A stretch of 64,000 nt of DNA from Formicarius rufipectus (lineage: Eukaryota; Chordata; Aves; Passeriformes; Formicariidae), in the NCBI GenBank assembly GCA_013399695.1, contig VXAU01002071.1, positions 1,496,362-1,560,361 on the forward strand, given 5' to 3'. The notes under the pieces were generated by a model that had not been told where the DNA came from, ran no database searches, and saw nothing but the letters and a program-made list of their open reading frames with translations. Positions 34,100 through 48,177 of the stretch are shown one piece after another. Each line of letters starts with the position of its first letter. The stretch's first letter is position 1. The translations under genes were made by a program, and so were the position numbers.

Positions 34100-37000
34100 A
34101 CCCTGGCTTTGATTCACCGAAGAAGGTGCAGGAGGGTCTCCTCTAGCCCAGCACTGCAGCAAACACTGGTTTTTGAAGCCATGAGGACCAGTGGCTCATG
34201 CAGGAATGTGCACAACCAGCAGCCCCTTTCTCAGCAGCTGACTGAGGTTAAACAACATCCCCATCAGAGTGAAACAGAGCGAGGCACTCATGTCAAAAAC
34301 ACTTATTTATTCCTCAGGTGTTGTTTCTTTTTTAATTATTAACAAAGATGCTCCATACAATGCCAGTGGGAGCACAAGAGCCTATTCTGCAGCGTGGCTG
34401 GTGGCCAGGTCTCCCAAGGACATGCTGCCTCCTCTTGTGTTTCTGCTCAGGAGCTGGAATAGACTCTTGTTCTCCCTCTGTTAACTTATGAGCTCAGTGA
34501 AATTTGTTTTTCATGTGTAATAAAGTTGCTGGTGGTGTGCAATTTGCATTTAAGTTGGTTATATGCATGCTGAGTGGGACTTTTAAACGTTGCTCACAGA
34601 GCTAAAACAACCCCAGCTATCTCCCATTCCAACCTCTTCTGAAGAAAATAATCCATGAGAAAATAATTTTAAATACAATATCACCAACAGATCTTCTGGC
34701 TCATATTAAGTCCCCTTGATAGGGTTGGGAATGACTCAGAAATTGTTAGTAGCAGGCAATCCCTACTTGGAGGTTTGGGAATAAGAACAAACATGGGATG
34801 TAGTGGTGGGAGAATGAGGAGCTGCTGCCTTTTTGTGCTGCTGGATAACCTGGGATGGAGCTGAACCAACCCTGTAACACAGCCCGAGGTGGAGCACCCC
34901 CAGGAGCATCTCAGACAAGGCTCAGCAAGCTCAAAGCCACACTGAGCCCCACAACTGAAAGAACCACCAGCCCCAAGAGCAGTAATTATGGGCCACATCA
35001 CAGAGAGACCCCGTTGTGCTGGAGAAGGTGGTCGGACACCAACAACTGCCCAGGTTAATGCTCCTGGCAGAAACCACAACCCTGCTGCTGCTGGAGAACA
35101 TCACCTGGTCCTTCAGCCCAACCCACGGGCAGCTGCCCTCCCCGAGAGCAGACGAAGGAAGGCAGAGTTGCTGCCATCAGAGCAGCGCCACAGCTGAGGG
35201 GGCTCCTGTGGCACAGAGGGGGCAAGTGCTGCCCCCCAAAGCCACCTCCAGCTCGTTTGCAAGCCGAATCCCTGAGGGAGCAGAAGTGCCCATCAGTGGC
35301 ACAGCCACCAGCCCCAGTCCGCACCAGCCCGGCCGGGCACCCTTCCAGAGCATCGTCCCCGGCACAGGAATTGTTACCCAAACATTCCCGCTGTCAGCAC
35401 ATTCCTCTCCATCCAACTTCCTCGGAGGGTTTTTTTGGCGGACAACCCTGCAATTTTAAACAGCTCAATCTTGCTCGAGTAAATGCAACTGCCTGCAGGA
35501 TGAGCTTCCCAGAAAAATCAACAATGATCCTTCTACTGAGAATAGCAACAGCCCCCACGCCCCCCCAACAAACCTTTTATGTTTTCCTTTGTTTGTTTTT
35601 GTTTCGGTGTCTTTAGCAGCTCTGACTTACACTCTAATTTGCAGTAACAGCCTTTTATTTGTCTTGCAGAGGAAAAAGACACTTAAGGGATCTTTAAGCT
35701 CCAGCAACAGAGTCTGAAGCAGCTTATAAATCAGGGCAGAGACGGGAGGGTCAGCTCAGCTCATTAAAAAATACACTGTACCACTTGCTTTGAGACTGTT
35801 TGTGCTGCTGCTGTGACTCACTCAGAGAACACAAGAGTCCAAGAAGCACTAGAAATAGTCTGAAACCCCCTGAAAGTAGGGTCGGTAAATTAGTTACTTA
35901 GGCTTTGCCACTCCTTTGCATGACGACTCTTCTGGTTATAAAACCCAGATATATGTATTTCTTTCAGGTCCTGAGCAGCACGTGTGCTATTACATAATTA
36001 ATGCATTGCACATTTTGTAATCAATCATGGCTGGATTTACAACCCAAACTTTTAGCATCCCCAAAAATGTGACTGATTATCCAAAAATATTTATTCAACA
36101 TTAAAAAACCTGTGGCATATGAATATTTCAATGAATATTAAATATTTATTTCTCCTTTCCAAAGTTTCCCTAACTAGGCTTTTAATTAATATGTCATCAA
36201 AAATTTATAGAGCCAGGTAGACTTTTAAATATAATTATTTAATTGTATCTCTAAGCTTCAGGTATTAACATCATTTTAATGCCAGTGTGGAGCAGGACGA
36301 GCTCCAGCAAAGAGGCTGCACCAACACAAACATTCTGCTGCAGGCAAGGAATGGATGAAAACCTGTTCCCAGCACTTTGGGAATTGTAGGGATACACTGG
36401 AGTAATTAGTGTTTGCATTTCCCTCCAGCTTGGGCACGGCAGCTGGAAGCAGGACTGTTTGCTGGGGGATGCTTGGGCAGAGGTGGGGCTGGGGCAGCAA
36501 TCCAAGGCAGGGCCACATCCCACCCCCTTTCCCACCTTCTCCCATCAAGGGATCGGTTTAATTCCTCCTTCCCCCCGGGTAACCATCCCCCACCCCACAG
36601 CAAACAGGAGCTCAAGGGGCAGGATCTGGGATGCATTCCCAAATTAGTGTCCCAAGGAGCAAGACACCCCTGCTGGCTCTGCCCTCCTGCCTCTAACACC
36701 GGTGCCAGCAGTGACTCTGCCCACTGCTGGCACAGCCCAGGTGCCCAGCACAGCCAAGCTGGCCATTACCAGGGCAGGGCAGAACATGTTTCTCCCTGCA
36801 CAACCACAACTTCTCCATCACAGAGACCTCTCTCTGCTGTCACAGTCCCAGCCTGGGGGTGCTGGGGCAGACGTGCCCTGAGCTGGGCAGATGACAGGAA
36901 CGCCAAGCTGTCCATGTCTGATCACACCACGAGCTGGCACAGATGAAGTCACCCTGGTACCAAGCTCTGCCACCACACTGGGCTGCCCAGGGCGAGTAGG

Positions 37001-38495
37001 GCACAGCCACCCAGCCTGGGGTGACACTGGTGCCCATGGCACACCAGGCCCCACAGCTCCCAGCACCAGGCTTTGCAGGGATGTCTTCTCCTTTCCACAG
37101 CAGCTCCCAGTAGGAGCAGCTCATCTCCAAAGGAAAGTGGGACAGAGCCCAGCTCCATGCCAAGGAGACAACCCCATGAGCTCAGCTTGGCAGCACTGGG
37201 TGTTGCTTCAACTCTTGCCACAAAGCTGCATTTCCCCAGCAAGCAAAGCAGGAGTCACCTTTCCTCAGAACCCCAGCAAAGGAGGACACCCTGCTCACTC
37301 TGGGCTTACCTGACCTGCTGGCAACTGTGCAGGTGAAGGAGAAAGAGTCAAGAACTGAGATGCTGAAAGCCCATTATTGTCAGGAAATTGTACAACTGGA
37401 AGCCCTTGTAGCTTTTGTAATCACCTCCCTGGGAACTGAATTGAACAGCGAAAGGTGGTCACAGCCACGGGAGTAGACTCTGCACTTTCTGGAGAGGAAG
37501 CTGAGCAGGAGAGCAGCAGTCGGCCATCCTAAAATCAGGGAGACTGGGGTTTTTTGGTAAATTATTAGGAGGAGACCTGCAGTCAGGTTTTCTGCATCTC
37601 CTGTTGACTGGAGCTGTCATTCCTGTGACATGCTGGACAAACACAGCACTCCTCATTTCCCTGCCATCTGCTACAGAAATGATGTCACGTGGCATCTGAG
37701 TGCCAGTGCTGGACCTCCAGCAAACTCCAGAGACTCCAAATGAATAGGTTGGCTTCAGTAAGACACTTTGGGTCAAGCCACAGGGTTCATGACCACATAA
37801 CTGAGCTCTCCTTGCCAAATGAGCCCTGAGATAAACCCCTAATTGCACTGCCTGGCACAGCCCTTGGCCACCTGGCAATGCCAACTGCCCTGGAGGTGAG
37901 AAACAGATGCACAGAGCCCAGATCCAGCTCTGTGACCTCCCAGGAGCTCCATAGGTTTCCTCCCACAGGATTGCAGCTAAACATTTCACCAGCCTTCCAC
38001 AAACTGGACAAAGCAGGACTTTGGATTTTTGGCTAATTGCCACGTCCCTGGGAAGTTTCTGTAGAAGCAATTCCAGTTCATGTCTGTGTCCAGTGAGCAT
38101 CTTCATGGAGGATTCCTCCTCTGGCACTCCTTGCCCTGTGGGGGCTTGGGATATTCAGCTCTGTATGTACAGACATACCTGTGGACGAGGAGGCAGCACC
38201 CCAGGGTGGTGGCACCACAGCAGGGGCTGCCCTCACCTCGCCCAGCTCTGCCCCAGGCCAGGACAAGCAGCCAGGCTGCAAGGAGACAGCACAGAAAGAG
38301 CTCCAGCAAAAGCAGTCAAAGCTGCAGTCCTCAAGTTACATGGAAAAGTCAGGAACTGCTGAAGAAATCCCTGTTTGCATCCCTGCTGTGGCCCCCCTGC
38401 TCCCCTTGGCCAGCAGCAGACAACCCGCAGTTAATTGTTCCTGCCTTAATGATCCCTTCTCAGAGGGAGAGGAAGTTCACTTTACCAGGCAACAA
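34100..38495. other. Unique noncoding sequence
   Basis: No recognised gene or repeat. An AT-rich complex patch lies at 34500-34600 (GCAATTTGCATTTAAG). A longer AT-rich block lies at 35930-36260 (ATGCATTGCACATTTTG, GAATATTTCAATGAATATT). Both are weak candidates for conserved noncoding elements. The remainder is GC-moderate with overlapping spurious frames. Confidence 0.45.
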
Positions 38496-38681
38496 CTGTG
38501 GAACATCCTGAGCTGGCAGGGACCCACAGGGATCATCCAGTCCAACTCCCGGCCCTGCACAGGACACCCCAAAATCCCACCGTGTCCCCAAAAGCATTGT
38601 CCAGACACTCCTGGGGCTCTGGCAGCCTTGGGGAGGCTGTTCAGTGCCCCCCACCCTCTGGGGGAAGAACCTTTTCCCTGC
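38496..38681 (-). repeat. CR1-like LINE fragment (minus sense)
   Basis: AACATCCTGAGCTGGCAGGG is followed by ACCCACAGGGATCATCCAG, CCGGCCCTGCACAGGACACC and later GGGGGAAGAACCTTTTCC. This is the same subfamily layout as the 14.0-kb copy and it is better preserved. Apparent reading frames through it are repeat-derived. Confidence 0.85.
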
Positions 38682-39690
38682 GGGCTTGGTTTGTGCTTCC
38701 CGGGAATTTTTTCTTTGAAGCCATTCAGGGCCACGACTTCAGGAGGTGTTCTGCTTGAATTCTGGGCACACAATCAGTATCTACACTGAATTTAACCTCT
38801 CAAAGTGCTAGCAAGACATTCAATAAACAACTGGTGAAGGTCCAGGGAGGGAAATATCCCTGCCTTAGCTCTTGCATGCAGCCTGCTTTGCATCAGGCAC
38901 TCATGCACACCTCGCTGATGCTCTGCAGAGGATCTGGGTCTGGGCAGGTGCTGGCTGAGGCTCCCAGCTCATTCCACGAGGTCCAGCAGAGCAAGCCCTC
39001 CCTCCCCAGCATCCCCACACGGAGGATGCTGCCGGCCAGCCCCGCGGGATGGAGCCTGTCGGCGGCTGCGGTCCCTGGGCTGCTGTCAGCACCCTCCAAA
39101 CAGCCTGAAAGCGCCTTCCCGAAAGCGGCCGACACTGATTTTATGATATACTTAACACCCCATCCAATAGCCATTAGTTTTACTGTCAGGCACACAATGT
39201 ATACGATCTGTCTCCTTCTCAGGCTCACCACGTGTCCCCTCTCGGATGACAATACTCCACAGCCGTCTTTATTTGTTACCCTGGGGTTCTTCAGCACTGC
39301 CATTACAGCTCTTATCTCATGGGTTGGTTTTGTTATTAATGACATATTTTATTTAATCAGGGTCTGCCCGCAGTTCCTGTTCAGCCACTGCAGAGAGTGG
39401 TTTGGTTTCCTCTTTGGCAAGGAAGGCTCTGCAGCACAGGGATCCTGCCCCAGCCTGGACAGAACAGATCCTTCTCGCTGCCTGTTTACAGGGAATGACG
39501 CAGGGAACACCAAACGCTCCAAAATGTCATGTACAGACTGGAACAACACGGCTTTTGTCACTGACAACCCTCTTTCTTTGTGCCCTGGGGCAATGGAGGG
39601 ACAGTCCCCACCAATGCCTGTCCTTGGGGTGAGCTTTGGGCACGCTGAGCTGTCTGGAGAGGAGGTAAAATTGCTCCAGTGCAGGTGAGA
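38682..39690. other. Unexplained open stretch, no gene called
   Basis: A 284-codon plus frame (38834-39688) and a 150-codon minus frame overlap here. The plus frame has several hydrophobic stretches in its centre, roughly residues 100-185, but I recognise no family. The segment 39125-39370 is AT-rich, complex and open on both strands. The part at 39010-39140 is modestly CpG-enriched. A chance frame over a regulatory element is more likely than a gene. Confidence 0.35.
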
Positions 39691-42600
39691 GCTGTGGCCT
39701 TCCATCATCCTGCACAGAGGAATTAGTACAAACCACCTATAGGGACAGCAAGTACACCCCAATTTCAGGCTTAGCTTTGTGCCACAATTCCCAGAGAGAG
39801 AAAAAGGCACTGGGAAAGCAGGGCCTGGCAAACAGCACTTCAAGCTCTTCCTCCCCAGCCCTGACCCAAGTGGTTTCCAGCAGGAACCACCGGGTGCTGT
39901 TTCCATGCAGAAGATTCAGAGCTGTGCAGATGTCCATCAAAGCTCAGCCTCCACCAAACACCGGGGCTGCCAACCAGAACGTCACCACATCAAAAACCCC
40001 CATGAATTATTTCAACAGCGTTTCCAGAAGAGCTTCCTTGCAAAAGAGCTCAGGCTCTTGCCTGAAGAGAGCCCAAAGAGGCGTGAAATGCTACCCCGCA
40101 AAAATCACAGTTAACGCTTGAGCTGTGGGTCCCTCAATCACATCGTGGTGTAGGTCAACCAACACCACGAAGAGAGTCAAGATAATCCACATCACAGGAG
40201 GAAGGGTTTATTATCTCATTTATTTTATTAACCTCATTTATTCTGTTGCCCCATCGGTTTGTCTGCAGTGAGGAGCTGCTCTGCCATTGTCTCCATCAGA
40301 ACAGCCCGAGCAGGGATGGATGGATATGCCATGAGCACCATCACACCTCCACCTGCTGTTTGTTGGTCTCACAGTTTTGGGCACACATTTCTGGGCCACA
40401 GAAACTGTGCTGCTTCCAAATCTTTGTACACAGAGGATGGTAGAGCAAGCTTTGTATGGACAAAGTACTCAGAGAGAATATTAAACTAAATAATAGCAAT
40501 TAATTAGGCTTGTGTAAAGCTATTAACCTTCAAATCCCTGTAGAAATAATAAGTAATGCTCAAATCCTCTGGGATGCACGTGATATTACCCCATTCCAGA
40601 GAAGAGGGAGCAGAGATCCAGAGCAGTGGAATGAGTTTTGCCTGGGGCAGTGCTGCAGCAGGCTGGGGGGTGCTGTAACCATTCCCAGTCCCACAGCCCC
40701 AGATCACACTTAGGGGTGGCTGCAAGTGGTGCCCACAAACCCAAACAGCACCACTTGTAACTGTTTATTACAAACTGTGTTTGCAGACCAGCATTTGCAT
40801 CTTATTAAAGTGATTTGCTGACACAGGTGATCCCAGTCATAATTCTCTTCCCCACTCCCCCTGTCATCACGTGCAGCTGATCACAACTCCTCCTCATCAC
40901 TGCACCTATGTAGGAAAAGAGATCTTTATCTTCTCCTAAGCCCCCTTCCCAAATGCCTTCCCCAACTTCTATGGGGGAAAAAAAAAGATAATAAAAAATA
41001 GCTGAGCATCAGCTTAAACTCAGAAGTCTCTCTGGGGTGTCACAGCCACAGCACCAATAAATCTTGCAGGTTTTTTGCATAGTATCTCTCCCACTCAGCC
41101 TTCCCTGGGGCACACAGCAAACCTTCTCCAGGTTTTCATCATCCTGTGGCCTAATTACTGCAGCCACCACATCATTTCATCTGTGTTCAGAGCACCAGTA
41201 GGGTTTGTCTGCATCACCCACTGGCTTAGCCCTCCTGACTGCATCCAACACGGGTTCCCTGGGTTTTCAGAGCCCTCCACAGTTGTGCTTCCTTCCCCAC
41301 CTTTTGTTCTTGGCCCAGGGCACCAGGATCCATCACACATCACTTATGGTAAAAGCTGCCTATAAATACCCACCAAACCACTTCAGTGCTCTGCCTCAGA
41401 TTTTGTCTCCAGCCTCACTTGCTGTGATGTTCAAAAAAAAAAAAAAAAAAGGCTTGCAAAGTGAGATTGCCCACACCCCAAACCCATGAATTTTAATGTT
41501 GGTTCCCACTGCAGTTATTTTTCAGAGTAGTTTTGTATTTCTTATGGATTATAAGCAGACCTACAATTAAATTCTGCCTTTGCCCATTGTATGGTTATAA
41601 CAGTGAAACTTCAGCCCATGACTGGATTCCCCACGCACTATTAAATTAAATGGGAAATTAAGAAATAACAACACTCCCAAAAGCTTAGAGTTTCCTGGGG
41701 TGGGATTGTCCCTCCAACAGCACTAATGAATCCTGGGCTGGGCTCTTGTAGGGCTGTTTACATGGACACCACAGCCCCCAGCTGGCCCCCTCCCACCGTG
41801 GGGCAGGAGCAGCTCTGTGCTGGGGCATCTCATTGCCTTCTGTGGGGGCTCAATTCCACCCCAAACAATGGGGCTTTCTCCCAAAGTCTGGACAAAGCTA
41901 CAAACCCCCCATAATTAGTTGGCATGGTGGCTTCCAGAAGAATGGAGAGATACAAAATGCAGCTCAGGGCATCCTAACGAGGGGAAGACTCAGCTCTGAA
42001 AATCCTTGCTCTTCAGGGGTGCAAGATCTGCTGCTTCTGTGTGCTGAAAGTCCTCTCCTCTGACGTCCTCCAACAATCTGCCTTTAATGGGGTTACTATT
42101 GCAGAGGTAAAGCATTTTATATGGAACCAGGTTTACATTATCCTGCTATTCGAAGATCTAGCTTGCAATGCTGTTCAAATCCTTTAATCCATAAATAGGA
42201 TTCCAGCCAGAGCTGGGCTGCCTTCCAAAACTGTAATCTCCACTATATGAATTATTACAAAAAGATTAGGGTGTTTCAAGTAATAACATTTCAAATAAAT
42301 CAGCTTTCATGAAGGAACAACAAACTAATATCGGAAATAACAATATAAAGACATTTATATAGCCACTTGCTGGAATAACTTCACTAACCAGAGGGATCCT
42401 TCTCTCGTTTGCATCTTTTTTTTGGAGGAACAGACCTTTGCCTTTGTGCCCTTAGTGCTGGGCTCTGCTGCAGAGCACTCGAGGTGCTGCTGCCTCAGAG
42501 CAGCCTTTGGAGCCACCAGCTCTGCCACCTGGGCTTGGAGAGGTGTGTTGGTGCTGCTGCTGCACCTCCAAGCCTTCAGCTTTCTAAAATGCCACGATGA

Positions 42601-45144
42601 GGATGGGCAGATAATCCTGAAGGCCAGAAACATCCCCCCAACTCCATTTCAATAGTGATGAGCTGGGACTTTAATTATTATTCCTAGTGCATTTGCAAAA
42701 GCCCTGCCTTTGCACACATCCCACATGCAGGGAGAGCCTAAGAATTCTCCTTCTTGATTATTTCCTGCTTCTTTTGGCAATAGTTACTGGATAAATTCAT
42801 TGTGCTTTGCTTCCCTACAAACTGTGTTGGCACAGAAAGGAACTGTGTCCACAGAGCTCAGGACAGGGGGATGAGAGAAATTCAGAGGCACCAGGTCTGG
42901 GCAGGTGGGAGGGCAGCAAAGGAGAGGTGGAAAGGAGCAGAGCTAAAAGGCCACTGTCCCTTGAGCTCCTGGGTTCTGGGCAGGGGCTCAGGGCCAGGCA
43001 GCAAAGGAGAAGTGTCCTTTGGTCTGAAGGCAGAGGCTTGGGAAGGGATGGATGTGCTCAGCCCCACCACTGGGATGCTCCAGGTTGCTTAGTGACAGAC
43101 CTGGAGTCCAAGGATTTATGGAATTCCTCCCCTCCTCCTGAGCTCTATGAATAAATGACACATCTCAGTTCCTTATTTATCCATTTGTGAAGCTTAATGG
43201 GCAGTTGTAGAGCAGAGTATTGAGCCTTTTATAGGGCAGGGCAGGCTGGTTTCCCGATTTACACTGCATCAATAGACAGGGGAATATGGATTCTGCTCAT
43301 CTTATTTAGCTTTTTAAAGAAAACTTCTCCCAAAAGCACAGCAAAACTGTGCATCCTAAAAAGCAGCTAAGCCTGGGGCTGATTGGGAGCCCCTGGCTTG
43401 AATTCAGACTTCATCACACCATTGCAAAGGTGAGAAAGCTCCTGGCAGAAGCAGTGCCATGCTGCAGGCTCCCTGCCTGCTGGGCTCTCACCTGGGGCCA
43501 CCAAACACCCAGATGAGCAAAAAGTCATCCTGTCATCCCATTGCCATCAATTGTTCCCATTCTTATGAACTCACCACCCAAGGCTTTCAAAAACCAAAGC
43601 ACCCTACAGCTCCTGAAATTAGATCTTTAATAAAAGATACCCAGTGCATTATCAGAAACAGCCCTCTCGGACATTTTATATTAAAAAAAAAGTTGGACAG
43701 TCTCCATAATTTTTGGTGTGTTTCTTCAGACATTCAGCTGTGATTTACACAGGACATTTCCTCCCTTATATGATAAATGACACCAGGACACAGCAGAGAT
43801 TGAATAGCAGGTGAATAACTGCAGCTGATTTTCAAAGGTCTCACAACAAGGAAAATTAGAAGCAGAATTAGTTTTTCTTTAACGCTACTGATGCAGGGAA
43901 AACACTAAATCACATCTGTGATTTTCAAAGCAGCCCTGCTATGATAGTACAGCTCTAAACTGCCCTAGTGCTGAACTTCTCCCTCCCCAAGTGGCAACTC
44001 CATCATTAAAACTACAATCTTAGCAAGCACCTCAGTTACTCCAGACTGAAACACTCACAGTTAAAGACTTAAAAAACCCCAACAAAACCGCACACTGCCT
44101 GCTCTCCTTTTCCCCTCCTGATGGCCAGTAACACAAACAAGTCACAAGCACATGAAATACAGCTCTTTTTTTTGCCAGCCTATAATTTTTCTTTTCTGCT
44201 GTGCATTAAGGTGGGGAGCAACACCTTGGTTAGGGACTGTCAGCACATCCAGACAACATTATTTTCCCCCTGGAATTCATCTCTCAGCCACTTCAAGTGG
44301 AGCTGAAACGTTGGCATGCAGACTGTCAATGCAGAAAAGAATTTATTATTCCCAGAAAATTAAATAAATCAGGTCAAACTTACCAACCAGCTCTTCCCCC
44401 TACACTGTGCATAGAGCTCCCAGTTCCTTCCCTCCCCTGCTCAGCTGCTCCTGAACACCTCCCATGTTAAACACAGCCCAGAACTGCCCCAGGAGCCCTT
44501 CACAGACAACGAGGTAATTCAAGCTCAGAACCCATGAAAAGGAAGACAACAAAAGACCTTTAACTCTACCAAAACCCATAAATAAAGAAACTCCAGTATT
44601 TTTGGGTGCAATGGCTTCAGCAGACCAGCATAAGAGGGCAAGCTACCAGTACACACCATTTACTGGCAAGCAGCCCCCTCAGTCCTCTTTGCCCCCTGTC
44701 CCAGCAGCAACCAGAGCCCTTTGCTCAGGAGTGCCACCTCCCAACTCTCCAGGTCATCCCAAACATTTGATTCAACCAACCCCAGGTTACACGCAGCAGT
44801 GATTTCTTGCACTTTTTAATATAAGCTCCTGTGCCCATACCATGGCTGACACCATAAATCTTTGGCTTATTTCTGCACTGTTATTTCTCATACCTTGTTT
44901 CTGGCCAAAGAAGATGTGCTGCTCTTGAGTGAACCTCCAGTAAGCCTCTCTTTCTTCTTTCAAAGACATCATCTCACCAAAAAATCCACTCAGACCCTCC
45001 AAGCAGAGCTCCAGCACCTCGTGTGATCTTCAGAGCAGGGTCATTACCACCCCTGAGCACCTGCTGGGCCTCCTGGAGGGATCTGCTATTTCTTTCAGCT
45101 GAGAACATTCAGCTGGGCAGCTCTAATTAACTCTCATTATTTGG
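39691..45144. other. Unique noncoding sequence
   Basis: No recognised gene or CR1 in 5.4 kb. An A run of 18 lies at 41433-41450 without an mRNA-like sequence in front. The stretch 42090-42380 is AT-rich and complex (GAATTATTACAAAAAG, CTAATATCGGAAATAAC) and is a candidate conserved noncoding block. The rest is GC-moderate single-copy DNA. Confidence 0.5.
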
Positions 45145-45202
45145 GCATTGGAACTGGATGGTCTTTAAGGCCCTTCCAGCCCAAACCGTTCTGTGGTTTA
45201 TT
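45145..45202 (+). repeat. CR1 LINE 3' terminus (plus sense)
   Basis: GGATGGTCTTTAAGGCCCTT is followed by CCAGCCCAAACCGTTCTGTG. Only the last 55-60 bases of CR1 remain, so it is a very short 5'-truncated insertion. Confidence 0.88.
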
Positions 45203-47468
45203 AACTCTTTCCTGGCACAGCTGAGGAGGGCTCAGGCTTTCACTGCCAAGGGATCTCTTATTCCGAGGATAAAACATAGTGTGGCAGAGCCCTGTCCTGT
45301 CCAGAGCATCCTGCCATCCCCGCTCTGCACAGAAAACAGCCAGAGCCCTTAATGAATGGGAATAAAGTCGTTGCCCTGGATCCACCAGCGTTTTTAATGC
45401 CTTTCATTATGCACTGATTGAAGTAGATTAAATAAAAGCCACCTTGCTCCCTTTCTCTTGGCTCCTGCAGCCTGTTTCCACCTGCCTTGGGCTGCTCAAG
45501 GAGTCAATGAGGCTTTCATGCATATATTACACTCAGCTGTGGCATTCAGAGAAAATAATAACAACATCTGACAAAGTTTATTGTATTAAAGAGAAGGTGG
45601 AGGATTCTTTTAACCTGCTGTACGTGCAGGAGTTTGTGGCACAGAAACAACAGAAAATAGCCCAGATCGCTGTGAAATAATTTGCTGTTCTTTTAGCTGT
45701 CAGGTGTGCTTTTCAACACAAGTTCCAGCACAATGCAGCCTTAATAAAGAGGTGCTTAAAATACACTTTCTGCTGTGGAACCATCTCCTTGCATTAAACT
45801 TAAAAACTCCATCGATAATCCAGAAAAATCCACCCCCACAGTGGCTGTTTTCATGTTCTTGAGCCCTTTTGTCCCCTAACCTGGACAACCAACTGCAAGG
45901 CATGTGCAGTGTGATAATCCTCTGCTCTGAACGTGCCATTGCTGGCACCCAGGAGCATTTCAGACAGGCTGTAATTATGGAACCACGTGGATTTGGGAAT
46001 TCAGGCTCACATCCAAAAAATCCCAGGGTGAAATTTTTAACTAGTGGCCGAATTTTGATGTTAAATGGCACCAGGGCTTGCACAAAGCCCGTTTTGCCCA
46101 CGGGTGAGCCCTGCTCTGCTCCCAGCCCTGGGACAGCCCGGCGTGTCCTCGCTGGGAGGAGCAGCCCCAAAGCCTCGGCAGATGGAGTGTCCTGGGGAGA
46201 AGAGCTGGAGGTGAGAGACAAGGCTGTGGTGGAACCTGCAGAATAATGAAGGGCCAGGCTACGAGCTCAGAATCACCCGTGGAATTGCTGCCAGATATTT
46301 GTTAAGTGCCTGCCAGGGATCAGTGCCCAAGCTGGGTCTCAGTCCAAGGCGGGCGAGGGAAAGGTTGGTATGAAACTTTCAGACACACTTCCAGGAAAGT
46401 TGGGGTTTTTTGAAACTTTTTCTTTCCAAATACTGAGACTTTGGTTTGAGCTGAGTGCTGAAAGCTGGGAAGGAGTGGAGGAGCATTCAGGGTCTGCTTG
46501 GACACGGAGCCCTCACTCCCACAGTAACTCCGGGCAGCTTCTCCGACCCCAAGTGAAACCAACCCCGTGCCCGCTGCTCCAACCCTCGGCAGCCGTGTGG
46601 TTGTTCTGAAGTCTCTCTCAGCTTTTTGCTGCTGGGATTAAGGTCTTGATTGCTCCTGAGTCTTTTTTGCTCCTCCCCCTCTCCCCCTCTGATCTAATCC
46701 CTCACCAAGGGCCGGTGCTGCAGCTCAGCACCAGCCACGGGCGCTGGGATTTATGTCTCTGTCCCCGCACGAGACATCAAGGTGAGATTGGCTGTTTTGT
46801 GAATTTTTCATGGCAAACTTTAGCCTTGTTCAGTCTGGCAGGGCTGTTTTCTTCTCCTCATAACTGGGAATGCAGCACAGAGGAGAGAGAGAGAGATAAA
46901 AGTACTTGAAGATGATTTGGTTGTCCACTTTTCTGACGGGGACAATATTCCAAGGACACAGCTTTCAGAATATTGCCCTCCTTGCCACTGAGCTTCCTGA
47001 CTGATGTGTCAAATTTAGCCACTGTTGCAAAGCCTGGGTGAAGTGGATGAGTTGAAGTCATCATTACAGAATTTCCCATGACCCTAAGTCAGTATTGAAA
47101 ATGTCTCCCTTTGTGTTATCTAAATTCTCTTTTTATATTCTTCCAGTTTTGTTGTGCAGATCAATCACAAAGACACATCATAACTCTGCTGTGCCCCTCT
47201 TGGGCAGAATCTTCCTGTTTTCAGTTAACACCAGTGCAAGGTGAAGTGCCAGAGAGAGCATGATCTATGGCTCTGCTCTCAATCCACCCCCTGGAGCTGT
47301 TTGACATGGTGTGCTTTGGGTCTGAGGACCGAAAACACAAGCCCAAACTTCATCTGTTAATGCTACAGGATACCCTTGTGGGAGGATGTGGTGTATTGAG
47401 GAGGACACCCTGAATGCCCTGCAGGAAATCAAAATCCAGTCCCCAAAATGAGCTTGAAACAGATGAGA
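45203..47468. other. Unique noncoding sequence
   Basis: Single-copy DNA. CpG content is modestly raised at 46080-46170 and 46500-46600, but not enough for an island call. A short GA run lies at 46880-46896. No exon was recognised. Confidence 0.5.
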
Positions 47469-47765
47469 AATCACAGAATGGTTTGGGTTGGAAGGGACCT
47501 TCAAAATCGCCTTGGTCCAACCCTTTGACACCCACTAGACCAGGTTGCTCTACCCCCCATCCAACCTGTCCTTGGACACTTCCAGGGATGGGGCATCCAT
47601 GGGCAACCTGTGCCAGGGTCTCACCACCCACATAGGACAGAATTTCTTCCTAACATCTTATCTAAATCTCTCCCATTTCAGTTGAAAACCAATCCCTGTC
47701 CATGTAAAAAAGCCACACTCCCTCTTTTTCAGAAACCCCCTTAAAATGCTGAGAGACTAAAGCAT
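47469..47765 (-). repeat. CR1 LINE 3' fragment (minus sense), well preserved
   Basis: AATCACAGAATGGTTTGGGT and TGGAAGGGACCTTC are followed by ACTAGACCAGGTTGCTC, ACTTCCAGGGATGGGGCATCC and AATTTCTTCCTAACATC. It then continues into the CCCTGTCCATGTAAAAAAG region. At about 295 bases it is among the longest CR1 copies in the window, and the intact terminal octamers suggest it is relatively young. Confidence 0.95.
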
Positions 47766-48177
47766 AGGAACTGTTTTCTGTAAGAATAAACCCAGCTCAA
47801 AGCCCCTCTTGCTTCGCATCACTTCTGGCCAGAGTGGTGGAAAAACCCATGAACTCGGATGTCAAGTTTGTGGAAAAAGAGCTGTGTTTGTGTTTATCCT
47901 TTCCCTGCCTCGATGACACGTTGGGAGTGCTGTGTGTGCTCAGTGTGTCCCTTTGGGGTCGGGTGTGTTTGTAGGGCAGAGCTCTGTGCGGCAGCAGTGT
48001 GGGTGCAGGGAAGGATCACCCTGCAGGGAGCAGACCCGGCACATCCCAGGGCTGGCACTGCCCGGGGTGGGGAGGCAAAGGCTGAGGGATGGTGGGTCAC
48101 AAACACACTCACAGGGGCACGGTTTCCCTGCCTTATCCCGGTCTAAATCTGGAAGAAAAACTCTGATCTCCCCCTGA

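Noticed and set aside
41433..41450. Poly(A) run as a processed pseudogene tail
   Set aside because: No mRNA-like sequence precedes it and no target-site duplication is visible.
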